Shown here piece by piece: positions 52,601 through 63,436 of a stretch of 64,000 nucleotides of DNA (positions are counted from its first letter, which is position 1; each line of letters starts with the position of its first letter). The DNA lies in NCBI RefSeq assembly GCF_002234675.1, contig NC_019866.2:10445261-10509260 (forward strand). The letters are read 5' to 3'. The notes below the pieces were generated by a model. It was given only the letters and a program-made list of their open reading frames with translations. It was not told the DNA's origin and searched no databases. Source of the stretch: Oryzias latipes. Its lineage: Eukaryota; Chordata; Actinopteri; Beloniformes; Adrianichthyidae. The position numbers and the translations under genes are program-made.

Positions 52601-53230
52601 TTTCCATTACTAGAAAAGCAAACATTTCATTAGGCCAATAAAATATGAACTACCATCATGAAAGCATCACCTTAGCAAATGATCAGTTAAATATAAAGGT
52701 TGAATTTTGCCTTAAATGTGTCATTGAATGAGAGGCTGTTGGAGGGAAGTCTTCTTCAATCACAATGAAGCAATTCTGTTTGAAATGGATGCTCTGCTTC
52801 ACTTAAAATACATAGAGGAGGAAAAATGGGATGGATGAAGCTAAAAATGAGTGGGAGTTAATAGTTGCTTTGATCTTCGGAGGCTCAAATTTCTTTTTTG
52901 TTTCTTTTTGGCTTGTTTTTAACAGTAATAATCACAAAATGATTAGGAAATTGTTGTTTTTTTAAGTCACAAAAAGAAGGACTTCTCAAATTGATTAAAT
53001 CTCGCGTTTTTTTTAACAATATTGTCAGATATTGTAGGTTTCTTCTCAGACAAGTGTGTAACAAGATGGGTATTCTGACTTCATAAATTTATGGTGGAAT
53101 GGGAAATGGGCATTTGAAGGCAAATAAAAGCCACCACATCAAATAAAACATCGTGGATCAAAAGGACCAACGTATGGAATTTTTTCCCCTAGTCTGCCAC
53201 GCTTGATCATACCCCGAGCCCAGCCCCGCT
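46691..53230. other. Intergenic region upstream of notum, no gene seen
   Basis: No coding gene is supported. Blocks of less extreme composition at 47300-48300, 49900-50700 and 51300-52100 may be conserved non-coding DNA. An octamer ATTTGCAT (47675-47682), the POU-factor site, lies 15 bases after CTTTGATC (47653-47660). Further TCF-type motifs lie at 47416 and 51384. Confidence 0.4.
52867..52875 (+). promoter_or_regulatory. notum: TCF/LEF-type motif upstream of notum
   Basis: GCTTTGATC is a full match to the (C/G)CTTTGAT(C/G) optimum and lies 661 bases before the notum start codon. NOTUM is known as a direct Wnt/beta-catenin target, so a proximal site is plausible; a single 9-base motif is weak evidence. 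Confidence 0.4.
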
Positions 53231-53236
53231 CTTCTT

Positions 53237-53278
53237 ATTGGCTGGGCAGACACACAAGGGGGGAAAGTTTGAATAAAA
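53237..53278 (+). promoter_or_regulatory. notum: Probable notum core promoter: inverted CCAAT and TATA-like box
   Basis: ATTGG (53237-53241, inverted CCAAT) is followed by the TATA-like AATAAAATAC at about 53272. A transcript starting near 53300 would have a 5' leader of about 235 bases. An upstream ATG at 53288 opens a 40-codon frame ending at 53410; whether it is in the mRNA depends on the true start. Confidence 0.45.
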
Positions 53279-53535
53279 TACAAGCGCATGGCACAACAGT
53301 TGTCGTTCAAGCTTGTGCGCTTGGTCCAGTCAGTCTTTTTAAAGGCAGGGAGAAGAGAGAAGTGTGCGCACTTTTTTAAAAATTTCTACTTTTTAAGGAA
53401 ACTTAATTAGTGACGTTCGATTTGGCACAATTGAAAATATACAAGTGTTTTTGCGTCCTCAATCTAGTGCGTAATTGTTAAAAGTTCTTCAGGAAAAGTT
53501 CCTTTCATTGGAAGAAAAAGTGTCTACCGTCTAAT

Positions 53536-56500
53536 ATGAGAGCGACCAGAATGGTTTCATCTGTTCTTCTGCTGGTGCTGATGCAGTCCGGCGCTCTGTG
53601 CGCACGGCGGTTCCGGGGTGGCCGCAACCCACAACCAAGGCGCGCACCCCCTTCTCCCACTCATCGAGCGGACCGGGGCGACACCACGGAAAGCTTCCCG
53701 TTGGATTTCACGGCAGTGGAGGAAAACATGGATAACTTCATGACACAAGTGAAAAACCTCGCGCAGTCGCTCTATCCGTGCTCCGCGCAAAAGCTTGACA
53801 ACGACATGAAGCTGAACTTTTTGAAGAACACATCTGTCACCTGCAACGACGGTAGTCCTGCGGGGTAGGTACCAATTTATGAGATTTGTTTCAAAACTAT
53901 AGAGTGATGGAGTAGTACACGGAAGGCACGGGTCAGAGCAGGGTCATCTGTGCCGTGTGCGTTCTGTGGTTATTTGCGCCTTTTACGCAGCGGCCTCGCG
54001 GTACTTCAGCAATTTCAAAAAAAGGAAGAGCTGGTCTGCCAGGATTTGGACACCCATAAAAAGCAATGTGAACAGTTCCGAAGGTGACAGGACTTGAGTT
54101 CAGGCAAGAAGTTGGACAGCTGCTTTGCGTCAGCAAAGCGTGAAATTTGTGGAGAGCCACATGAACTGAGCTTCATTTCCTTCGCTCCAAATTAGAATGC
54201 AGGAATTGCTCTGCTGAAAGTTTAGATTGAAGTTTTCAGACCCCGCCCATTGCCTTTTTTTTCCACTCCCCAACTCTCTTTGAAGATTGCAGGCACAAAC
54301 ACATGTTGCTGTAAGTAGTGTACCTGATTTTAAATTTTCTATTTAATTCGTATTTATTTCAAATACACATTTTTCCAACAATAATTCAGGGCAACAGGCT
54401 GTAACACCCCAGCAAAGGTGTACGAAGCCTAACCCAAACTACAAAGCTCAGCACTTGAGTTCTGAGCAACGTTTAAAGGACAGAAATCATATTAAAGGCA
54501 ATAAAAGTAGACAACAAAAGTACAATTACTACATTTACATCAGAGGACCAGCAATATTATTTATTGCAGACAGAAATCTGTCCTTTTTGAAAAGAAAAAA
54601 AAATAGTATTGGTCTACTTTAACTTAAATTGATATAATTTTTAACATAGAACTCACAATGAAATACCTCCTTCAAAGTAATATTTGTATTTTAAGGTGAA
54701 ATATGTTCCCGGTGTGTGTAAAAATTGTTATTTTTCTACTTAATTTTGACCCAACTAAAGTTTATTATTGTTAAGAAATGTTTTATTTTAAGTTGTTAAA
54801 ATGATAATTGTGTGGGAAAGTGAAGGATCACATATGGACTGCGCTTTAGACAGATGCTATGTGTTCTTTTATGAGTTTGGAATTGTGTCTAATTTACATT
54901 AAACTTCAAAGTGTAATTCAGAAAGAGCTGTCTCCTGGTGCAGTAAATCTCTCAGGTCTTTAGGGACACAGCATGAGGAGGCAAAGTGAGTTATCATGTC
55001 AGTCTGTCTTTCCCATCAGTTCAGATACGGATCCATTTGTCAACATTTTTGGATTAAAAAGTTCCAAAGACGTGCCCCTAAATGAAAAAAATAAAAAAAA
55101 GTTGCAATTCATTTCTTGGATTTATACCTTTGTAACAACACCTTTCTGACTTGACATATTTACGTTGCTATGGATGCCTCCACTTTGTTATGTGGGAGGA
55201 GGCTGCCTGCATCATAATCTGAAGCCCACAGTAGTAAAGCAAAAACATCAAGTGGAGCCAAAGCATGACTCAGAGTTTGACCGAGTGATACAGAAGTTCA
55301 GCCAAGTCAGTTTGTACCATAACTGAGGTATTTGGCAATCTTTGGAACGGCTTATTGGAACGCATTTCATAGTGAGAGAAAATAATATAAACATTTGCAA
55401 ATAAATGTGTGCAAAATTACTTCCAATTGGTCCTGTGGTTCATAAGAATCCTCCATTTGCTACAGTTTTCTGAAATTTAAGCACAACTAGATGTTTTTAC
55501 AGGCAAAATGATATATTTAGGGATTAAATAGGATTCTAACTGTGCAACACGTTAGAACTAAAGTTTGACGAGCTTGAGGACAAGATGATGATACGTGACC
55601 TGTTCCAACAAACCCCATTCTGCAGTGTACAAACATCATAGGGGACAGCTTGATGTCTATCGCCTGTTGATCACTCCAACAGTCTCCAGAGTGTAAGGAA
55701 ACACACAAGCTCATTGTTCTCATCGGCGGATTTATATTTGCTATTTTCTGCTACCTTTCCCAGATAGCAATCAGCCAAATAAGAGGGCATCTTTGTTTAT
55801 ATGAAAGCAATGATCTCATACATGCTGCTTTTGTCATCTCTCATGCAGAAATAGTGAGGGTTTAACCTGTCAGTGTCATTTCAAACAAACTGAGTGTCGA
55901 TACTTTTGTATGCAAGCAGTAAAAAAAAAAAATCTAAATCATATTTATATATCTTTAACATTTTTGAAGTATTCAGTCGGTCCTGAAATGTCAACAATAT
56001 GATGATTTTGCAATTATTCTTTTTGCAGATACTACCTGAAAGAGTCTCGGGGAAGCAGACGGTGGCTTATATTCCTTGAAGGTCAGTAGTTTGGACTGAG
56101 TTTGATTCCATTTCTAACCTAAGCACCATTTAGGAATGCTATATAACTTGAGAGGGGGAGAAAGATGCATTCTGTTATGTTGTTTTTCATCTCTTATCCA
56201 GGCGGCTGGTACTGTTTCAACAAGGAAAACTGCGACACTCGATACGAGACCATGAGGAGGTTTATGAGCTCATCCAAGTGGCCACACACAAAAACAGGTG
56301 AGTCAAATTGTGCATGGTAATTCCTACCTGGGGCCCATCTCACACGCACAAAAAACAGAGGTCACTTTAATGTCTTGACAATTAAAAAAGATGGGATGTC
56401 TTCAAGCTCATTTACAGACACACAGTCGTAAAGTTGCCGCAGAAAAGGGCTACCTGGCGCCCTCTGCTATAGGAACAGAGAGGCCTCCATCAATCATTTG

Positions 56501-58230
56501 ACTGTAATAACTGTAATTTATCTGATGAATATGAGGAGACTGTGTCTAGAGGGGAAGTCAGTTCGGCTAATGATACACGTTGTTCTGTCTCTGCAGGCAC
56601 AGGGATCCTGTCGCCACTGCCTGAGGAAAACCCTCATTGGTGGAATGCAAACATGGTGTAGGTTTGACGTGTGTTTGTGAGCCTACCGATGCTTGAAATC
56701 ACAGGGCAGGCGGCTTTAACTTTATGTTGTTTGTGCAGATTCATTCCATACTGCTCCAGTGACGTGTGGAGCGGCGCTACAGCAAAAACAGAGCAAAGTA
56801 TGACATTAGGAGATACACACATTCAGGACAACCACCAAAGAGATAGGTTTTTTGTTTTGTTTTTTAACATCTTTGCTTCTTTGTTTTGACCAGATTTTTA
56901 TGCCTTCATGGGCTCACTGATCATTCAGGAGGTTGTGAAAGATCTTCTGAACAAAGGTCTGGATAACGCCAAAGTCCTCCTATTAGCAGGAAGCAGGTAT
57001 GCTGGTATTTCTGTGTCAGAAATCTTGCATGTTTTTTTTTGTGAAAGTACTGATCAGAATGGGTTATGTTTCTGTGGAAAAAGTGCTGGCGGCACAGGGG
57101 TTCTGCTGAATGTGGATGGCGTCGCTGAGCTGCTGGAGGGTTTGGGCCACACGGGGATCCAAGTGCGAGGCCTCTCTGATTCTGGCTGGTTCCTGGACAA
57201 CAAGCAGTACCAGTGCACAGACTGTGGAGACACTGCCTCCTGCGCCCCCACCGAGACCATCAAAAGAGGCTTTAAGTAGGAAATCTTTGCAAAACAACAT
57301 TATATTTAGTTTTTTAGAAGAAATCAAGAAACTAATGTGTCCCATCTATCAGATACTGGGGAGCAGTGGTGCCAGAGAGGTGCAGACAAACCCACGAAGG
57401 AGAAGAATGGAACTGCTTCTTTGGATATAGAGTCTTCCCTTCAATTAAAAGTGAGGCTGAGAGCATGATTGCTCAATTATGTGATTTTTTTATGAGCCTA
57501 AGCCGTCTAGGTGATAATTTTACACCATATATTCTACATTTCTCTCTGCACAGGCCCAGTGTTTGTGGTTCAGTGGCTCTTTGATGAGGCCCAGTTGACT
57601 GTCGACAATATCCAGCTGACAGGGCAACCTGTGCAGGAGGGCCAGTGGCGCTACATCCAGAATCTAGGCACTGAGCTGAGAAACACACTGAAGGATGTCC
57701 CGTAAGACCATTATTCTCTATACATTTCTCATTCAAGAAAAAATAGTTCATTGATTTTTGTATCAACATTTATCCATCAGGGCCATGTTTGCTCCAGCAT
57801 GCCTGTCCCATGAAGTTATCACCAGAAAGTGAGTAGGATTTAAGTTTGAAACCACTTTGGTTCTAACAGGGAGATTTCAGTCTTTCTCCCTTTAAGCTGA
57901 CAGCGCCCTCTTGTGTTGCACACTAGCTACTGGATCGATGTGCAGGTTAAAGGCACTTCATTACCCAGAGCCCTTCACTGCTGGGACCGCAGCCTCCAGG
58001 ACAACAGGAACAACAAGGCTCCACCCAAAGCCTGCCCAGTACATCTGATCGACAGCTGCCCATGGCCTCACTGCAACCCCACCTGCCCCACAATCCGAGA
58101 CCAGTTCACAGGGCAAGAGATGAACGTTTTTCAGTTCCTCATGCACATGGGCTTTGATGTGCAAAAGATGGCCCAGCAGCAGGGCATGGACCCCAGTAAA
58201 CTACTGGGCATGCTCAGTAGCGGCAGCTAA
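53536..58230 (+). CDS. notum: Notum, palmitoleoyl-protein carboxylesterase (11 exons)
   Basis: Exons 53536-53864, 56029-56081, 56202-56297, 56597-56657, 56739-56797, 56894-56996, 57084-57275, 57353-57450, 57554-57701, 57781-57828 and 57927-58230 join in phase to give 496 residues, the human length. Notum is a secreted alpha/beta hydrolase that removes the palmitoleate from Wnt proteins and so blocks Wnt signalling outside the cell. A signal peptide covers about residues 1-23, followed by a basic proline-rich stretch and a glycosylation site N98-T-S. The nucleophile is S234 in GSSAGG, with D341 (WLFDEAQ) and H390 (CLSHE) completing the triad. The substrate-pocket region FLEGGWYCFN and the cysteine-rich C-terminus are intact. 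Codon 234 is split by intron 6. Fish have several notum paralogues; which one this is cannot be settled here. The enzyme looks functional. Confidence 0.97.
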
Positions 58231-58643
58231 ATTGTGTCTCTCACACAAGCACATAAGCTAAAGCCAAGCAGAGCTGGCCGGTGTTACCGGTTGGTCTCCC
58301 ATGACTTTTACCTCCAAACGTTTTTCACAAACTTAATGCTTTTCATCCTTTTCAATTCATTTAACTCCAGGCAAAACCTCACAGGATCCTAACACTTTGA
58401 TTCTCCCAACTACATTTAAATTGACATCCTGACAAAGCACAAGTAACTGCTACTCTTAATTTTTACAATTTTTCTTTTACAAAAAAATAAGTCCATCTGT
58501 TAGGTTGATGACTGACCATCATCCTTCCTTTTACATTAAAATGTAGTTGAGAAAAAGGTAAAAACAAGGAGTGAAGTAAGAATCATGTTTCTGTATGTAG
58601 TAAATACAGAAACCTTTGACAGAACTATTTGGTCTAAGTACTT

Positions 58644-58649
58644 AATAAA
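58644..58649 (+). terminator. notum: Candidate poly-A signal of notum
   Basis: AATAAA 414 bases after the stop codon. AT-rich DNA continues to 59700, so a longer 3' UTR is possible. Confidence 0.5.
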
Positions 58650-59691
58650 AGATAATTAAATAGATTTTTATCCTGTGCCAAAAAAAGATTGTTAAAAGAA
58701 AAATTTTAAATCGGGAGGATAACTGAAAACAAAAAGCAAGAAAAAATCTTGTTTGAAGATAAAACATTTAAAGTAAAGAAGTCAAATTCCTAACATTTTT
58801 TTTTACCTTAATCTACCCAGAGTTTTGCTTACTCAATTGAAACCCTTTTTTTGTCTGATTTAAATATAGAATTACATTAATTTTTGTCGTATTTTCTTAT
58901 GGAGCTGAAGTGTATCTACAAACATTTTGCATATAGATACACTAAAGGCCATAAAAGCCCCTTTTAGCTTCTTATTAAAGGACTGCTCACACCTTTCCAC
59001 AGGAAAAGCATTCATTTTAGGTCACCTCAGTCATTCAGCTGTCTTCAAACTCAATGCAACGAACATTTAAAGGGAGACAAAAAATGTGTATTGTATATTT
59101 TTGAGTATTTGTATAGGTTCTTCTAAGTGCTCGCTCTTCTAACTCCCTCATATTTCATGATAGAGATGTTTTTAATATAATGACGATGCTGTATGTAATG
59201 TCTTTATATATGGTGTTTTAAAGGACTTCTATTTCGCTTCACACACAAAATGGAGAAGTATTACTAATTGTAATTTTATTCTGTAACATATTTTTTAACA
59301 GAAAGATAAAACTCAACCTACATTGGTAATTTACATATTTATTTTGTTATGTAAATCATATTTATAAGTGCTATTTTCACAGAGAAGTGATTCTTTGTAA
59401 ATTGTAAATACAGTGGTGTTGTTTTCTTTGTGTTGATTGCATGTCTTTGTATCAGATAAAAAAAAGACATTACATACACTACAAAGTAAAACTTTTGCAG
59501 CTTTATTTTGTACCAAAATTGTTTTTCTTGACAAAATTATGATTTTAATGGCACTTGAAATACAAAAACTACTACAAAATGGCTTTGATTTGTGTCTGTG
59601 AGTAAATATGTTTAGAAGAAAAAGGATATAAAACAAAAAATGCATTTTTTAAGTCAATATAAATGACTATATGTTATATAAAGAGATGATG
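58650..59691. other. AT-rich 3' flank of notum
   Basis: No gene is seen. The DNA is very AT-rich and may include an extended notum 3' UTR. Confidence 0.45.
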
Positions 59692-59703
59692 TGGTGTACG
59701 CAT

Positions 59704-61219
59704 TTTTTTTAAAAAATTTTTTTAACTTGTTCTGTCCAACAGCTGGGCAGGCAGATGAGAACTGAGGGCCTCTTGCGTTGGCCATATTTTACTTTAACAA
59801 GAGGGGTTAATAATCTTCAGACCAACCAAAGGTATGTCTGAATAAACCCCTTTTGTAATTGAGGCCAAACTTTAATAATTTCAATCATGTTTGAAAATCT
59901 TTGGTGTTGGACCGGAGGAAAAGGAAAGAAGGGAAGAAGAGAGAGGGATGTTAGAGAGAAAGGGGGGGGGTGATAATAGGAGGGGGGGATAAGACCATGA
60001 AGCAGCATAGAGCAGCAAGTTTACTGGTTTATCATTACGGTAAGGTTCAAATGTAGTACAAAAAGGGCGGGGCCTGTCCACACACACTCAAATGTTATCA
60101 ACACACCTGTTAGCTGCAAAAATTGTCAACATGTACACAAAACAGATAGTGTTCACACATGCATACTTATGCCTTTAAACCAACTAGTGTGAAATATTTC
60201 ATTCATTCAATCATGCAAACTATTAGTGCAAAGGTGAGCTAACATTTGTGCTTAGGTGAGTGTTTATGTTCTTCTAAAATGGATGGTGGAATGTGAGGGA
60301 GAGTGCCCAGCCATCCCCACACCAAGACCCCCGCCGCAGCGGCAGCCGGAACCCCCCAACGCCACACAGCAGCAGGCAGGGAACAACCGCCCCCCCGGGC
60401 AACCAAATCCGCCACCCAGGCTAGGGCCAGCAGGACCGCCACGATACCCCCAGAGCCAGAGAGCAGGGAGGCATGGGGGGAAAGAGAGCGCCGCCCCAGC
60501 CCAACCAGGAGAGCAGCCCCCCTGCCGCGCCAGGAGAGCCTAACGCAGGGCACCACCTGAGAAGGGCGCCCAAAGCCCCAGACGAGCACCCCATCACCAC
60601 CCAGGAGTTCTGGGCATCCCCCCGCCCCAACCCCAGGTACGAGCCAGGACCCCCCAAGGGAGACCCGCTCCGCACTCCAGGCAGCCACCCACACGGCCCA
60701 CGGTTGGTCCAGGTAGGGGCCATCCGCCCACGCCCAGGAGGGGAGCACCCCGGGAAAAAAGGGGGCCCACAAGGGGTGTTGTAAACATGGCCCGGGGAAA
60801 TTTGGAAATTTGGCGGGGCCCAGCGCTCAGGGGCAAGGACCAGGACCCACCCCCCCAGGGACACGTACACCCCCGGCTCAGGTGTAATGTGAACCCCCTT
60901 CCCGCGCGGAGAGAGCACCACCGGGCCCAGGAAACCGGCACCCAGGGGACACGGCCGCCGTTGCCAAGGGCCCCGTACACCACACCAGGGAAGGGGTAAG
61001 GAACAGATGCTCCTAGGTCCCACCTTCCTTGCAAAATGTGTGTGCGTGTGTGTGTGTTTGTGAGGGTGTGTGTGTGCATGTGTGTGTGTTTATGTTGGAA
61101 TGTATATTTTGAGGGGGGAGGGGTGTGTGTACCAAGGGGTTGCAGTTAAAATTGATGGGTAGGGCACTGAGGGGACATCTCCTGATTACTCACAGTGATG
61201 TCCCCCTCACCCTCCCCTG
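59704..61219 (-). mobile_element. Poly-A retroelement, copy 3 (longest)
   Basis: The copy is flanked by TGGTGTACGCAT at 59692-59703 and 61220-61231, a 12-base target duplication. On the minus strand it runs from 61219 to an A-rich tail at 59704-59724 preceded by CAAGTT, the same 3' end as copies 1 and 2. The part 60290-61000 is strikingly GC-rich and gives long frames on both strands with only low-complexity G, P, R and W content. I read this as non-coding body or 3' UTR of a longer, L1-like LINE, 5'-truncated on insertion; no reverse transcriptase is present. The poly-A tail and long target duplications support LINE machinery. Confidence 0.85.
61036..61092. repeat. TG microsatellite
   Basis: Interrupted TG runs inside retroelement copy 3. 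Confidence 0.85.
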
Positions 61220-61231
61220 GTGTACGCATCT

Positions 61232-61974
61232 AAACAACCAAAATTAGTTTTGATTCTCAGCCCACTCCAATTTTTTTTAAGAAACTCGAGCATCTTAGAT
61301 TGGAAAAATGTTCAGAAAAAAAGGAACCAAATGTATATAAGTATAGAAAATAGGCCTAAAATGACATAAAGAGTCTAAAAAACAAGTTTCAAATCAAATT
61401 TGACGTGTGCTACCACATTGTCTGTATAGTCTATGTTTTAATCAAAGTCTTTGGAACAGCAAGCTTCCACATTTTCCTGATAGCATAGTTCGGTTTCTGA
61501 TGACCTGTGAAGACATTGTTTTAGTTTTTATGCCTGAATTTCATTGTTTGAATTTGCTCATTGAAATCCAGCCTCACTGTTTACTACATAAAATCAGAAC
61601 TAATTAGAATTAAGAACAAAGTTGGGTGTCAAACTGCAGCCTGGAGAAAAGAAAAGTCATTGAATAAAAGACCATAAACTAAAATAAAAACAGATTTGAA
61701 AAAAGAAAAAAACAGCTATATTAACTGTAAGTTGGCTGTTACCTGAAGGTTTAAAACAATAAATGATGCTAGACCAGAAATTTATATGACATAAAGGTAA
61801 TTCTGGCCCTTCAAGAATGAAATATTACCCATCATGTGGCCAACAAAATGAGAGCTCATATAGATTTCTTAAAAATGTGACAATACTTCTGGTGGAGTCA
61901 TTGTTTGCAACATCAAGTGAGGCAACTTTCTTCCCCTAGGAAACAAAAAAAAAAAAAAAAACTACATTTGAAAT
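61232..61974. other. Intergenic spacer, nothing recognised
   Basis: AT-rich DNA ending in an A run at about 61946-61962. No gene is supported. Confidence 0.45.
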
Positions 61975-61975
61975 A

Positions 61976-62205
61976 TCCATCCATCCATTTTCTATATCCA
62001 ATTATTCCTGTTTGGGGTCACGAGGATGCTGGAGTTTAGTGAGCTACTATCGGATTAATGTGCTACACCCTGGACAGTTCCCCAATCCATAGCATGTAAA
62101 GACAGACAAGTCTACATACTCCCACCCAAGGGACAGTTTGAAGTCACTAATTTACCTGTTAAGCATATTTTTGGACTGGGGGAGTAAGCTGGAGGGCGTG
62201 CAAAG
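61976..62205 (-). repeat. L2/SINE-like repeat 3' region, antisense
   Basis: CCATCCATCCATTTTCTATA, then GGGGTCACGAGGATGCTGGA, ACCCTGGACAGTTCCCCAAT and TTTTTGGACTGGGGGAGTAA, are the inverted tail blocks of the fish L2-type repeat, the same class as 40275-40640. Degraded, without coding capacity. Confidence 0.75.
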
Positions 62206-63338
62206 GATTGCCAAAAGAAAATGATTTCAAGTTCAGTAAAATATGCACAAATTTTTTACCTCAAATGTTTTTAAATGTTTGTAGAATTTGAATTTAAAAG
62301 TGTTATCTAAACTTGTCAAGACCTCAGCATCCGCTTTTCTTTGGGATGACATGTGGGAGTCACCTTGACCCCTGTAATTCAGGAACACAGCATCTTAAAA
62401 CCCCCCGCTAAAAGTTTCCTAAGGAACTGCTAATTCCTTTTTATCTCGCTTGCACATATAAAGCAAAATCCTTCATCACTTGTGTATAATCAACGCTCTC
62501 AACCTGAATGTAATTTATGTCTCTAATGGGAGTCTTAACGTCCCTCTCTGTCATTACAGTGTGTAAATGCCACTTTCTTTCTGACTCAGCCTCTCTGTGA
62601 GCTCTCAAGAAATACGACTCCCATCTTGCCAGCCGCATGCAGCCTCCCACCCCTCTGTGGAATATAGACCCCCTATTTATAGTGCTGGCAAGGCCCTTAA
62701 CCCTGGCCTCATCACAGACTTTTTTCTTAAATATCCACCCATGGCAGAGCGCACTGACGCGAGCAGGAGGAGTAGGATGTGCTTGTTCGAGTAGAGAAGA
62801 GGGAAGCCATGTCCAGAAGCCAAAAAGAAGGAGAAGGAGCAAGACAAAGAGCAATCTGAATCTGAAGGACCAAAAGTGAAGAAGAGGCATGTGAATTTGA
62901 CTGACAGGACTACAACATCGTCCACCTGTTGGAAAGAAAAGCTTCAGCTGGAAGATTCAAGATCGCTTTAGACATAGAAAGGAAAAAAGGGCCTGGAGGT
63001 CATTTTGACTGGATCGCAGAAGGTGCAGAGTAAGCAATGGAAATTTTTAATTTGAAAGAAAACATACACCAATGTTAAACTATGTCAAGGTGATACATTT
63101 TGAGACAAGGATTTAAGAAGCATTTTATATGAAATGTTTCAGAAATAGATCCCATACTTGGATACTTAAAGACTGAAAAATTCAGTTTTTTTTTAGTTTT
63201 GACTGTATTTTTCAAGCTTCTGTGCAGTTTTTCTCCACTGCTGTGTATAAATGTAGCTTGGTCCTAACCACAAGGCTCTAATTACAAATCAAGCTTGGAA
63301 AAAAAAAGTTTCAGACCTTCATAATTATAAGGGCCATC
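62206..63338. other. Upstream flank of myadml2
   Basis: No coding gene is supported. The block 62590-63000 stands out by composition and holds the MEF2-like site. A non-coding first exon ending near 63020 (GCAGAAGGTGCAG) cannot be excluded. Confidence 0.4.
62673..62682 (+). promoter_or_regulatory. Candidate MEF2 site upstream of myadml2
   Basis: CTATTTATAG is a perfect match to the MEF2 consensus YTAWWWWTAR, 764 bases before the myadml2 start codon. It sits in a less AT-rich block (62590-62900) that could be an enhancer or an alternative upstream promoter. Muscle expression of this gene would make MEF2 control plausible; that is inference. Confidence 0.35.
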
Positions 63339-63346
63339 TATAAAAG
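63339..63346 (+). promoter_or_regulatory. myadml2: TATA box of myadml2
   Basis: TATAAAAG lies 98 bases before the start codon; a start near 63369 gives a leader of about 68 bases. An ATG followed directly by TGA (63371-63376) lies at or near the predicted transcript start and could act as a minimal upstream frame if included. Confidence 0.55.
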
Positions 63347-63436
63347 GAAACCAAGTAAAGGGCGAGGTCCATGTGATAGAAAAGAGTAGGTGGCAAGAAC
63401 TCAAACAGAAAGAATCTCACTCAGAAAAGACAAACT

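Noticed and set aside
56908-57279. 123-codon continuous frame across notum exons 6 and 7
   Set aside because: It is two exons joined by a stop-free intron; the spliced form restores the GSSAGG catalytic motif, so the intron is real.
60239-61079. Long minus-strand open frames of 160-200 codons
   Set aside because: They overlap each other in several frames, are low-complexity (G, P, W, R), and lie in a GC-rich retroelement where stops are rare.
62441-62925. Minus-strand frames of 82-149 codons before myadml2
   Set aside because: Lysine- and serine-rich text from a purine-rich stretch; the block is better explained as regulatory or 5' UTR DNA.
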